64,000 nucleotides of DNA from Adineta ricciae. Its lineage: Eukaryota; Rotifera; Eurotatoria; Adinetida; Adinetidae. Made by a program: the position numbers and the translations under genes. Below are positions 1-14,000 of the stretch, piece after piece (the first letter of the stretch is position 1; every line of letters starts with the position of its first letter). Below the pieces are notes generated by a model. It was not told the origin of the DNA. It made no database searches and saw nothing but the letters and a program-made list of their open reading frames with translations. Location: contig CAJNOJ010000007.1 in the NCBI GenBank assembly GCA_905250025.1, forward strand, positions 1 through 64,000, read 5' to 3'.

Positions 1-1260
1 AATCTTTATTGATGAGAATGCTCGCTTGTTTATACAAGATATACTAGTGATGCGTGCACATGCGCATGTGTCAAAATTTGATTTACTTTCATAGGATATG
101 GGTAATCTCATGGACATTTTTGGGTCGATTTTGCTAATCAATCTAACTCAACAATGATTAATTGTAAATAATTTACTCGTGCGGTTTTCTAGTTCGTTTT
201 CATAAACTCGATGACATCGTGTTATTGTTTAGCGAATCTTCATTTTGACTTATCAAGGCTCGTCTGTGTGTATATCAATCTGCACTAACAAAGACTGTAT
301 ATGATATCCAAATCTATGCAATCGAAACGAATAAATGATCCGAGAGGAAAATAGTCTATGAAAATAAACTGTTAGTCGCTGTATTTATTTAACTGTTTTC
401 TTTACTCAAACAAATCGACTTGATACGCGAGCAGAGCAATTATTTATTATGTATACAAAAGTAATCAAGAAATTATTTTCAAATAGTCGAGTTAGTCATT
501 GAAGCTATTTTGAGTAAATGAGGAGATTTTGTAAGCTGAACAGCATGATTGGTAAATGTCTTGGCATATTCAGACATTATGACATCGTTCTAATAACAAT
601 CATTTCCTGTTTGACTTCGAGCGATGGTATTTTATAGGATCCATTTGCTCGCTTTTCTTTTACTTGGAAAAAGAACTTGTTCCGAGAATGACGCCGACGT
701 CATTGACGAAAAAGTTGAGATTTCAAGGTTCTTTCATCTACAGGTTGTCGACAAGATAATTAGACTCACATTATGAAATCGAAGAGTTCTATTTTAGCTT
801 TTCTTACTCAGCTGTCGAAAACAAAAGAAGATTTACTTACGATCTTTAATAAATGTCATCCATCTCGAAGGTCGTTTCCTGCTGATTTGCTAAAGGTTGG
901 ATCGATAATAAATCTCTATCAAATTTTTCGTACATGCATCATCTATCCAATAAGGCGAGAAATCTTACAGTTATACATCGATAGAGTCTTAAATATCAGT
1001 ATACTAATAATAACTACTTCATGCGAGTGATCGCGGAAATTCGTTAACTGAAAATGAAAAGTCTTTTTGAAAGCGTTCGATAAATTGATGTTCTGTCTGC
1101 ATTGCATTCTAGCGCTATCTATCATGTAAAAGTAGCGACTGGCGTTTCTTCCAGTCCAGTATATTTTCTTGCATTGCTTCGACGTCATCGGGTAAAGTCA
1201 ATCCAATCCGTTTACTATTCTTCTTCTTTTTCTATCTTATCAAATCTCACGGACAGCATC
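1..1260. other. Non-coding stretch upstream of TMCO1
   Basis: I see no convincing gene here. Open frames are short, lack splice-supported continuation and have AT-rich composition. The last few hundred bases before 1261 probably hold the promoter and 5' untranslated region of TMCO1, but I can point to no clear TATA box. Confidence 0.5.
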
Positions 1261-2205
1261 ATGATCGGGGATACGATTCTAATCATTTTTATTTCGATTG
1301 CAACTGCTCTACTTGGCGAAGGTAAGAGTTTCACATACAAGAATTGATTTTCACTTGTTTCGTATCATTCTTAGGTCTTACATGGCTTCTAGTCTATCGC
1401 ACAGAAAAGTATCAACGATTGAAAGGTGAAGTCGAAAAAGCTAGTAAACGACGTAAGTTTGATATTATTGTTGTTGGTAGAGTTCTTGATTTCAAATGAA
1501 ATTTATTTTGCAGTTGAACGACAAAAAGAAACAGTCAGCGAAGCAGCAGATAAAGTTCAAAAACGCAAACTTGGTTCGTTGTTCTTTGTGAAATGATGCA
1601 CTTCTTCTATTCGGGATTTTTGTATTCATTTTAGAACGTCAAGAAGAGAAGCTAAAAGTTAACAACCGTGATTTATCAATGGTAAGACGAGTAAAACTCA
1701 TTCAAGAAGAGACGAATTGATTTTGTCTTCGAGGTGAAAATGAAATCCATGTTTGCATCAAGTTTTACATTCATGGCACTGCTTGGCATGTTCAATTCCA
1801 TGTAAATCTTCCACATAAAAATATATCTTTTGAATGAATGCTGACTTTTTATATTCAGTTTCGAAGGCCGAGTTGTGGCTAAACTTCCGTTCGAACCAAT
1901 TCCATGGATACGTGGATTATCTCATCGAAATCTGTCCGGAGATGATTTCACCGATTGTTCATTCATTTTTCTATATGTTTTATGTACAATGTCAATTCGT
2001 CAGGTAAAAGCACACCTTCCAATAAGACAACTTCTCCAATAATATTTCTTTTAGAATGTGCAAAAACTCTTCGGACGTAAGTGAATGCTTGAAATATTGA
2101 TTTTCTACTAAGAAGAGTTCTTTACTTTTAGTTGCTCCATCACGTGCGGCAAGTAAAGCGTCTGGTGGTTTCTTTTCACCGCCTGGTCAAATGTCTTCGC
2201 GTTAG
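1261..2205 (+). CDS. TMCO1: TMCO1, ER calcium-load-activated calcium channel
   Basis: Eight exons: 1261-1321, 1375-1452, 1514-1573, 1635-1681, 1734-1801, 1859-2003, 2055-2076 and 2132-2205. All are bounded by GT/AG and keep the frame, giving about 184 residues; the human protein is about 188. TMCO1 sits in the ER membrane, releases Ca2+ when the store is overfull, and also belongs to a translocon complex for multipass proteins. It is a member of the Oxa1/EMC3 superfamily. Visible family marks are the N-terminal membrane segment (DTILIIFISIATALLGEG), the charged coiled coil (ERQEEKLKVNNRDLSMVKMK), the segment MFNSIFEGRVVAKLPFEPI, the block LSHRNLSGDDFTDCSFIFLY, and the tail LAPSRAASKASGGFF. 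The start is the first ATG in frame and matches the family start. A possible AATAAA poly(A) signal lies at 2283-2288. Nothing is broken. Confidence 0.96.
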
Positions 2206-4995
2206 AAATGAACGAAGTTCAAAGACACAGAACAAAAATAGATCATTTTTCTTCTTCTTTCTTCGTTTCATATTGATGAGAAATAAATCTAGTTGTGTTT
2301 TGAGAAGATCAGCGAATTGTCTCAATAGAAAAGAACACTTTAACAAACGTCCTTCGTTGAATATCTACGGTCAACATTTGCTTTGTGATAAAGATCCTCA
2401 AGATCGTTTCGTAGTACGATTAAAACATAAGCAAGTTATGATGTTAAAGAACATAATCGTATTTCAATTTGCTAATGTCAACTGTTCATTAGGAATTGTT
2501 ATTCTATGCACGAATAAGAAGTATCTGTTAGTTTCAAGGCTTCTGAACAATTCTTGAGAAAAGAAGAAAGAAATGCTTATGTACAAGGTGAAAAGTTCAT
2601 CACTACTCAACTTATCTAAATAATATAGAACATGAAATACTGCCATTATTTAGTCACACATGATGAAAAAACGCGATTTTTGTAGAAATTTTTTTGCTAT
2701 TAGTTGAACTCATTTTGTTGACAATGAGGTTTCGCCCAACGGATGCAAAGATATCTTTTGTTTCGATATACGCTTAAATTTGATTAATTTCTTATGAGTT
2801 GGCGAAGAAAGCTTGTCCATCCGCTTTATATACATTTGTCTATCATTAACATACAAGTGTTACACGCATAAATATAACATACGGTTCCCGTTCTCCAATG
2901 ATATGTCAACAAAACGAGAGTTACATATAGAAGCTGAATACCATTCTTTCATTTTCAATGGTAATAATCATAATTTTGTTCATATATATATATATGTAAT
3001 CGCACTTGCATTCTTTTTATTGAATCAACGTTATACTACTGTTATCGATAATAATAGTAGAACATAAACAATTCTCGTCGAACTAGTTTGTTTGTCTTTC
3101 AACTTTTCTTTTTCACCAGTATATCAAATACACGAAGAGAGAATAAGTGTGCAAACAGGTGTTGTAAGGAATGTGTTTTTTTTTATCAGCACTAGTATAT
3201 AACACGAAGAAAAAGTATACGAGTAGCTCCTGAATCTGCGTCTTCATTCTTTCTTTTTGACAACATACCAAAGGAAGAATATCTCTCAAATACGAAGAAA
3301 AAGATATTGTTACTTCGATATCTTCAAACAAAGAATCCGCAGACGCTTGAAATCAAACACACTTCTCATTATTAACTATCAACACTAGTCGTACATCATG
3401 CTTATTATATGTAGTTCATGCGGACTGCTCACTTCAGCGAGCCAACATCGAACAGGTAGGATATTTAATAGGCGGAAGAATGAACATGTGTGAAAGAAGG
3501 AAACGTTCACTTTTTCTTTCCGACATGTATGAACAGAAGCGGAACGCAAGAAGAGGAGCTTTCTTGTTGATTAATCAACATACATGCACACACACACGTT
3601 TTCAAATTTTAACAGATTGAAGTCGCTTTGTTAAAAATAACATCAATATTTGTTTATAAAAAAAACTTCAGACAAACTTCAAGTCTGTACACCCGCGTCT
3701 TTTTTGTTAAATTTCAAGTAATTGTTGGTAGTAACATTTATTATTTGCTTCGGACACTCGATTAGAGTTGAGGAAATTTGATTGAATTTTCTAGACAGTA
3801 TCGTTCACTTTCTTCTTCTCCTTCTGTTCTTTCATTGTCTCTCAAGTAATATATGTCATCATCCATGTATAGCCTTTAATTGACATCTATTATTATGACC
3901 GGTCGTTTTGCTCGATGAACATCAACCTGGAAGCCATTTGTTTGAAAGCATACGACAGTAATAATAACGGAAGTTAAAAGCTAGACGGACCTAATTAATG
4001 AAAAATGTCTCAGACATACAAAAGAAATCGTCAATATACCAACACAGTCATTTTGATCCCTAATCGTTCTTAAACAGTACCTACCTTTCATTCATTCTAA
4101 TTGGTCTCCCGCTCTCTCTCTCTCTCTTGACTGTGTGCATGCACTTGCATGCAATTTGCTGTTTATATCTGTTTCGTCTTTGTATTTGAAGTTAAATGGT
4201 ATGCGACGCTGCTGACACGATTTGACGACTTGCATACATAGAGAATGTCTGAATTTAAATGCCGCCAAAAGGGTTATCTGTCATCGGTCGTTTTTTTTTC
4301 TCTTCTCCTTTTCTTCGTCTTCTTCTCTCATTTATTTAATGATCGCTGCTGCAATGATGATGATGTATGGGTCCATGCACCTATTCGATAGAATTTATGT
4401 GCGTGAATGACTGTTGTGTCATCTATTATACCTTTTTCTTTCTTCTCTTCTGCTTTCTCTCCTACTTGCTCACTCATTCCGTCTCGTTTTTCCGTTTTTT
4501 AATGTAACTTGTGTTTTTTTCCAACTCCATGTCTTTGTATACTGTCAAACGATGCACAAGTCCGGTCTAAAAGTGTCACTTCCACTAAGAAGAGTTTCTT
4601 TTTGTCATAGAACACACATATGTCCTCAGATGATTGTGATGAAAGCGATCGGAGAGAAAGAGACGAAGAATTCTTACTTCGATTTCACTTGTTTTTTGTG
4701 CGTACAGGATAGATCAAGTATTTGAAGGGCAATAGACAGAGAATAAGAATAGTTGTCTTAATAATTATACTATTGATGTTTGAATGGAAGGTGAAAAATT
4801 CAATTTAACCCTGAATTTCGATATATGAGAGGATAAATTAAACCTGTATGTCTTTTTACGTACAGTTCTTTTTCTCGCTTGATTGTATCTAGTAGATCAA
4901 TGTCTTTGTAGTTTCTTCTTTGTTCTGTCTTCGAATAATTTGTAGTCGAGAATATACACATGTGTACATGAATATGTAGATGATTTCTTTTCTAG
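2206..4995. other. Non-coding stretch between TMCO1 and the large gene
   Basis: This 2.8-kb stretch is AT-rich and holds only short, unsupported open frames. It must contain the TMCO1 3' end and the promoter of the next gene. A pyrimidine tract ending in TCTAG at 4991-4995 is a strong splice acceptor just before the first exon I can support, so at least one upstream exon (probably 5' untranslated, or the site of a trans-spliced leader) should lie here or be added in trans. I could not identify it. Confidence 0.4.
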
Positions 4996-5039
4996 GCTGT
5001 AAATTGGCCCCTGCTGAGTCAACGGGACAATCAGTATCG

Positions 5040-8000
5040 ATGGCTGATTCCACAAGCAACACGCCAATGAATTTGTTTACTGCTAGTTCTAATGAGCATA
5101 CACTTTTTGCTGGAACACTTCGCAACTGGGGAGATCCTCTACTACAAGGACAAGAGCCGACTCGAGTACCATTGTGTCCTCGTTGTGCAACGTGTCGATG
5201 CGAATCATTGAGAAATCTAACTCGTTCATCAGCCAGTCGCAAACATCATCATCATAGACATCATGAACCGTCATGTCCAAATTATCATCAACACGAACGA
5301 GCGAAAACGACTAGTAAACAACGAACACTAGTGAAAACGAAACGTCGAGCGAATTCACATGATCCATCTTTAACCTTAAACAATCGTCCATTAATATCAA
5401 CGCCAAATACAGAATATTCTTCATCAACGTCATCGACACCGCTAATGAAGCCGCGAAATAACAAATCCAAAATACCTGTGAGAGTATCAACAATGTCAAA
5501 AACTGCCAGCGAATGTTCTTCAACGTCATCTTTGAATAACAATCGATCGTCAAATATAAAAACAAAACTTCCACAGCCACTTATTAAACCTACAACATCA
5601 TTGACAACTATTTTCACTCAGACGAATCAAACAATATCAAGTAGTGATGAGTTTGGCGAGTATGACCAAGACAGGTAAATAAATAAATAACTAAATTCTA
5701 AAAAAGTCTGATAAAAGATGGCGAAAGGCGTTGTTGACGCTAACGAAAAAAAATTGAAAATCTTTTTTTATTTAAATGAAAGAAAAACATATGAAAAACA
5801 CTTTTCACACAAAAAGAATACTTTGAAATGCTTTTTGTCATAAGAACAAAAGGTTTCTTTCGTAGTTGATTACGAGAGATTGAATTCAAAGAGATGAGGT
5901 AATCAAATTCCATGTTTTCGCAAGTAACGAAATCGATAAATCTTTCTTCATTTCTGTTCAGACGTGTTCAAGAATCACTACTGATCAAAATGTTCATCAG
6001 ACGATCTTGCATTGAAGAAGTCATACGTATTTTAATCAGATAGTTTCTCTTTCATTTCGATTACTAGACTCGTTTTTAAACAAACAATCTCGTTTGTCTC
6101 AATAGAAACTTCATTCGCATAAATTATGTTCGTTCAAGGCTCCTTTTATTCATTCCCTCACATTAACACACAAATCAGATACGTATTTATATACATGTAT
6201 ATGACTATTCGCAGAAGTGAATGACGATGATAGATTTACCATTTCAAACAAGAGTAGCTTTTCATTATCACCGAATCGATATACTTTCGAAGCTAATATA
6301 CACATTCGCCTTGTGTTTCACGACATCGAAGAAAAGAAATCGAAAGAAAAACATACGACAAGGAAAAATCAGAGTCGATGTTTTATGTAATTATGTTAAG
6401 TATTCGTTTCATGTTCAAGAGAAGAACAATGAAAGTCTTCGATTTTTCTTCGTTCGTTAATCAAATATCGACTCGTTTTGTCTTACATCATTTCAAGGTG
6501 AACATTATTATAGACATGTCTCAACACCAGAGACACTTGAAAGTTCTTTGAGAATAAAGCAACGAATCGCATGAGAACGAAGTAACATACCTGTACAAAG
6601 TGAAGAGAGACTTTCAATCCATTTTACTTTTTTTCTTTTACTTAATGCATTCTTATGTTTCGTCGTGTACAAATCAATTTAATCAAAGTATGCTCATATC
6701 TGCAAGTAATAGGAACCTTTCATTTCATCTACTTTGATTGTTCGTAAGAGTGTCTCGTAAAAAGATGAATTCGAGTTGAGAGTACGAACAGGTGTTATAT
6801 GCATCAATGATAATCTTTTCATCACGACAGAAAGTGTTTATCAGTTATGTTCATGCTCGTATTCGCGGTTTATATCGATATTCTTATTTTGCTATTTTTG
6901 AATTTAGTCTAGATGACGATGCTCCCGAGACATCTGCATCGATATCTACGAATGAATATTCCAATTCAAATCTGTTACCAAAGACGAAAAGAAAAGATAT
7001 GATGATGTTATATTGCTCTTCGAGCCATCCTGATCACTTCGATGATGTGACCGACGACGAATTGTCAATCACCAGGGAGAAGAAACGGTTGACGCCATCG
7101 TCATCCTCATCGGAAAAACGACAGCGACGATCGTGGTACAAGGAAGGTTAGTAATACGAACGTGTAGTTATTCGTATGGTTTTTTTTTCTTCGTTTTACT
7201 ATTCAAATTGATTCATTTTTCGTATACATAATCACGATGGTGAAAGGAGTACACAGTGGTAGCAATGGAGGAAATGTGCGCAAGAAAAAATAACAAGTAT
7301 CGATTAAACTAATGTAGGGTATAAGAGCTAAGCAGGATTTTACATTGATTATAAATATCCACTTGAATCTCTTTTTTGAGGTCAAATATTTCATCGTTTT
7401 CTCTTTTCATCGAGCTCGTTCAATACCCGATCATTATAGTACACTGTGTATCTAGACTTCATTGACATTCTCTCGTCTTGTACGTCGTTCACTTCATTAA
7501 CAACAACTTTATCGACACACATGTGAAGTCAAACAAAAGAAAGAAAAACATATGTACAGACATTTCGTCTCGATCCATTTTGCATCATTTAAATTAGTGT
7601 TAAAACTGAAATAAACATAAATATGTTTTCATTAAACAGATTGAGTTCCGATTTCTCGTCGTTCCTTCTTTTTTTTTGCGGTCATGATCGACTTTCAATT
7701 GTATTCTAAATGTCTGTCAACGAGGTGCCGTGTGACTCGAACAAGAATCGTTGGTGTCACATAAACGTGGAGATTTGTAACACAACCAGAAACAGTTCTC
7801 TTCCCATTTCTCCTTTCCAATCATTTACCTGTGCTGTTGTGTCAAGATGATCAATGAGATGTATTTCTTTTGATAATCCCATATAAAAACACACGAAAAA
7901 AAAAACACAACATTGAAGAAAAACCGAAAATTTCTCCAGACTATGCCGTGCACCTTCTGTTCTTCCCGGTCTGCTCGGATACGGAGTGAGTATATAAATA

Positions 8001-11000
8001 TCGTGAATACCTTTCTTTTTACTAATCACTTTCAAGTAGAAAATTGTGAAAAAAAGAGTGTGCATATGTCTCACGCTCCGTTTGATGGTATATCATGTGT
8101 GTGCATATGTAAATGTCCTATTTCGTCATCTGCATGTATGTACACAGAGGGAATAATCGACATCGGTTGAAAAGACATAACGAGAAAGAAAAGTGTAGGT
8201 GTGAGAAATTCGATGGACAAATGATCGGAATACTTGTTCTATACACTTTTCTTTGTCATCAGTAATCGTTTCCGGCAGCCATTGTCCGTTGACAAATATG
8301 TTAGCTGTTTGATCAACGCGGACAATATAACATCGGTTGAATAGTGTAGTACATGGTTCGATTGTAGCCAGAATTTTTTTGTCATTGATTAATTCCTTTC
8401 TCTTTGCCCTGTACACACAGAAAAATCGACGTGAAATATGTTGTAATCGATTAATTAAGGAAAAAAAGGGGAGAGAAATAATTGCTTTTACATTCTAATC
8501 AAAAGTGTGCGACGAACAGAGCGGCGGAGTCAACCAGAGCAGAAATGAAAATATTTTGTAGTTTTTAATCAGAAAGTAATCGTCAGCACAGACAGACTTA
8601 TGGTGTCTGATATACTCTAAGACAAGAAGAAGAAAAATCAGGAAAGAAGAAGAAAAAGAAAAAAGGTACGATGGACAATGATCGAAATAGTGGTGTACGA
8701 TATACACTCTTTCTTTCTCTTTTTTTTTCATTTCTTTTCTCTTTGCCTTAATGTCATTACTCGGTAGGCGGCAACGACGACAAGCGAAATAGTATTACCT
8801 ATCGTGCATCACATTTGATACATAAGATTTTGCATCAAAAGAAATTAATGCTGTTATTGTTTTACTTCAACTAAGACGTAATATCTTTGCTTGAGTGCCA
8901 TTAGGCGATGTATGGTTCAAACACTTCGAGCGTTTTAGTTTGAACAGTACAAAAGAGGTAGAAGTGAGAGATTTGATCATTTCGTCTACTTAACTCGCAC
9001 TACTCAACATCATGTTTCCATCGATTGGTACAATGGTTAATAAGACGATTCTTGTTCTACGGGGTGAGTGATTTACTAAGATTACAGCTGATAACTTTCA
9101 GTTGATTGAATGAACGAGAAGACGCGACTCAATTTGGATGTCGCGACACAATTGACATTTGATAAAGATCTTTTCTACTCCATGTTTTTCTCTTCTCTCT
9201 CTCTTCCAGTCTATCTCGATAGAAATGAGTTATTCTAACAGGTGATGAAGTTGTATTTTTCTTCTCTAATTAACAATCATAGATCAAATGTCATCGATGC
9301 ATAGGAAAAGACACAACACGCAAGTGTCAAACCGCTTTTATTACCTTTTTAACAGAATACATCGACACAGATCATATTACTAAAACGTGCGTCTAGATAG
9401 GATAATTAGACTTTAGCATGCCAGTGACAATGATATGGGAGTGTGTTGTTTTTCAATAGATCAACAGTACATCGCTGCGTTTTGTTGATTTATAAACAAT
9501 CTTATCCTCCTTACAGAGTACGAAGATGAACAATAAAGGATGATCATTATTTGCGAAAGGCAAATTATACAATCACTCATCATATAAGTCAACTAGATCC
9601 TCATGTAAATAACATTCGATTCTCTCCTTTCTTGTTTGGTATCTCGAGGTAAAATAGTTGCATATTTACAAATCGATGCACTTCTTAAGATTCTCAGTAC
9701 GGCTAGTGAAGTTCGACTTGTATATTTTCGCTTTGATATTCATATGAACGAATGAAAAACATCTTCATACGATCTTACAAATGAGAACTAGTTTAAGTAC
9801 TTTTACGTGCTTCGTCTTAACTTATTGAAGACTAAAAATGATAGACTATTGTTCAAGGAGCATCGACAAATGATTTCAGACTTCAGATCATTGTCGTAAT
9901 CCATTGGATATGATGACTTCTCATGTCGTCTCACTGGCAGACTAAAAGAAAAATAACATAGATTATTTGAGATTGAATTCTACTTATATATGCAATAGCT
10001 GCTCAATCTGAATAGAACCTGTGATGATGAACGAAACTAGTGACAAAAGAATGCGTAGGCTGAATTCAGTAACAAAAAAGTGTTTGCCTTCGCCAACGTG
10101 CAATTGAGCATCTGATTATACCATTCGTAACCTTGTTGTTTTATTTAAGTTTGAAATTGAATTGCTCAGTAAAGAAATATTGTGTAAATGTCTTGACAAA
10201 CAATTTCTGCTAGTCAAATCATTGAACATTTATTGTAGAATAGCCCCGGACGAAGGTTAAATGTTTTGTTTATTACCTCGTTCACTTATACAATTGACTA
10301 GTTAATTAATAATAAGAAAAATGATATTCTTTTGTAATATATATATATATATGTAGACCTTACATTAGACAATGACCATGGTTAGAATGTCAAGTATAGA
10401 TCGTGCCTTGACACTTCATTACAAAGGGTCAATTAATTAGCTGTGATCATTGTCATTTTATACAGTATATTCGAGGAACCGTATTCTTTTTTTCCGTCGC
10501 ATTGTTCCGAACAAGGTTTTCACTTTCTACTTCTCTCGTTGATTTCTTGACAGGTCGTCATTCGAAGTCAAAAGCAACAGGGCAAACGTCAGCATCGTAT
10601 ATTGACGATTTGTCAACAAGTTCTTCTTCATCTTCAACTTCAATATCAACTTCTATGCAATCAAGAAACAAATCCCGTCCATACAGGCTTGCATCTCCAA
10701 CACAATCGAATAAACTCACACCATTATCAGATGATTCGCTATCAGAGAAAACTTCTCAATCCCATCGAAAACGGCGTCCACGTTCAGCATTTACTTCCTA
10801 CGAATCACCACCGCATTCCTCACGCGTCGATTCAACACCATCAGCAACACCATCAGTCTATCTAATCGAACTGAAAAATTCCAATCGTCCAACGAATTCT
10901 TATGGTTTAACTAAGACAATAACTTATGTCTGGAGAAACAATCATCATCATCAACAACAGCAACAACATCGAAAAGAAGATGATGTCAATACGTATCCAA

Positions 11001-14000
11001 AATACTCTGTTGAACAAGTACCACCTATTCTCGATGACAGCAAACGTACAGTACCTGTACGATCCCGACATGTCACATTGCAACGTGGCAAAACGGACTG
11101 TTGGCAGAGTAATCAAATCACAACTAGTTCAATACTAACTTCGACATGCCAAAATCAAACGGGTTCAGCATCGAATTTACTCTCGCCCATTCTACATACC
11201 AAACAAAACGAACCCAAACATCGAACAAAGTCCTCTGGTCATGTTATATCAATCACAACAACCAAACGCCAACAGCCATCGTTATTGAACGAACGACAAA
11301 ACACCGAATGGAATGTCGAAGATGATGGAAAACACATTCGCTATTCAAACTTGAAATGGTATAGTGCTGATCAGTTACAAAAACCAGAACGATTAATGAT
11401 TAAACCACGAACGAAACGACGATATCAAACATCAGACAGTGCTACGGACACCGGTTCCGCCAGTGACCAACACAATCAATCAGCTCCACCGATTTTACAG
11501 CATGAATTTGACACGCCTGTAACTAATGAAAAACATGAAGGTAAGAACAGAGAAAAAGGATGTTATTCTAAGCCAAGTGTGGTTCTGTCTACTTCCTCGA
11601 TCGATGATTAGAGCATCGATGAACTGAGAATCATTTGCCCCGTAGGAAAAAGCAATGTTCATTTCTTCCGCACGAAAAAATCTCTATAAATCATTGCTTT
11701 TTTATATTTATTGCCTATGAGCAAGAAGCATATTTGAAAAAATATAGCTGTTTAATCGATCGATTCACTCTTGTCATTCATTATTCAATCGAGTAGCACA
11801 ATGCATTTTAAAATCTTTTCCTTAATTAGAATAACAAAATAGTCTGCGATTGATTCTTTCAAAAAAGAAAAAAAGAAAAGAACTTCATCGTTTTTCTCTC
11901 AAGTATGTACACAAGGGTTCGATTTTGAATAGATTAAGAACAGACTAATTTCCTGTCGCGTCAACTTGGAGAATAGAATAGTAAACATTTATTAAATGAG
12001 AATGAGTCGAAAATCAGTTCTGTTTAAATTCAATGATGAATATATTCACTTCCGGTGTCGATGTTCAAGGCTGATTGACATTAAAGAAGCATAACGAACA
12101 GGTATATAGTTGAACATAATTAGCAGTTGAATGTCAAGCCGAACGGTACAAGGCGACATTGTTTTATTAATAATGATCAATGGTTTACAAAGAAACGATC
12201 GAAAAGGAAAATGTCGAAAGATGTAATGTCGAAAAAAATTGTCAAACGAAAAAGGTCTAACTAAATATCAAACATTTTCCAGTGTCGTTGATGATCGAAG
12301 ATAGCTTATTTCACTTATATATATATTTTGTTTGACGAAGATTTAGTTTCGTCATGTTACGCTATACTACCCTTCACACTCACTGATACCATAGCCGTCC
12401 TCATCCCCTCTCCTACATAATTGATTGCTAGTCGAGAATCTGCTTCGATTTAAGAATCAACTTTTCATTTCGTGAGAAATCGTTCGCAGTGGCTAAGTTT
12501 CTTTTTATGATTAAGTTTAATTAGACGAAGCAAAACGGAGATCCTGTTTTTCTTACAATTAGTCTTGACGATGAACTTCCTTCAGCATCTCTCTCTCACA
12601 GCAGATAAAATAGAAAAAAAGAACACTAATGCAAGTAAACGACGAAAGAATTTTCTTCTTTTTTTTTGTTACGTTTTATATTCTATTGATCTTTATCTCA
12701 CATCATTACTGTACGTTCGATAAATAATAACACAAATCTATTTATTGTTCTTCGTAATCTATCGGTTTCCGTTCATTGACCTTCCGAAGATGTATTTACT
12801 TAACACAACAAAACCATAAATCTCTCATTACGGTGTAGAGGACTCAAAACAACAACGCCTTTTTTCTTCTTCTCTCTCAGTGTACCCATGATAATGCTTT
12901 AGGTTTAGAAAGTCCAATCATGAACAAACAAAATGATTCAGCCATACCAGATTACACTTCTTTTCATCGGGAAATTAATAATACTTCTTCGCCGATTAAT
13001 CATGATGAAGAACAACAAAGCATATCATCAGCATCATCATCGTCATCGAAAGAAATCCAACAGATTGAAACTATTCTCAATGACTATACAGCACCACCAC
13101 CGCCACCGCCACCACGAAAACGTAAATTGGACTGTTATCCAAGTACTGATGAAGATGTCGATGACTTGAACGTTGATTCATCGGAAGATGTCGATCAATC
13201 AGCACCAACCATTCAAACGTACCGCGATCGGCTAAATGCACGCTTACAAACTGAAATCAATTCAAATCAGCCACGAGTCATCTCTGCTGAGTATTCTCAA
13301 ATCACAATCGATTCCGGAGTTGATATTATCAGTGAACAAAAAGTTTCCCAGCCGAAAATCGACGAACAACACTCCGAAGAAACCACAAATCAAAACGATC
13401 TTTTTGCTTTATCCGATGATTCATTACTCGATATCGAACCTACACATCCACATAGTTTATTACTAAAGACTCCAGCGATCACACAGGAACAATTGTTATC
13501 ATTAGCTGAAGAGAGTGATGAATATAAAAGTTTTCTCACGGCAATCACAGATTCCCATTTATGCAGCAAGAACGATCGTGGCCCGTCGAACACGAGCGAG
13601 CAATACTATTCAGCTGAGAGTGATTTCAATACGTCATTAGTCAATGCGAATCAAGATTTACAACGTAGTCTTGAAGTTGACAATGTGATTAACGAAGAGA
13701 AGGGGAGTGAAAATAAGGATCAATCAAACGAACCTTGTCGATCGCCGTCGCCACGATATGATGTGAAATTACCGACATTCAGTGACTGGATTGATCATAT
13801 TTTTACAACATTTCTCGCTGAAACCAATCAACATTCAACGTCAACAAGTCGGTCATCATCAATTATCTCAAATCAAGCCTCGCAAAACACATTCGATAAC
13901 TCAGCATCTCAAGCTTTGACCGTCGTTGAAAGTTCGACGAAAACACAACAATTATCGGCAATAACACAAGATATTGATACACACGAAGAAAATAATCCAT

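Noticed and set aside
4222..4725. Two short open frames rich in Phe and Leu
   Set aside because: Composition is that of T-rich non-coding DNA. They have no splice-supported continuation and no recognisable motif.
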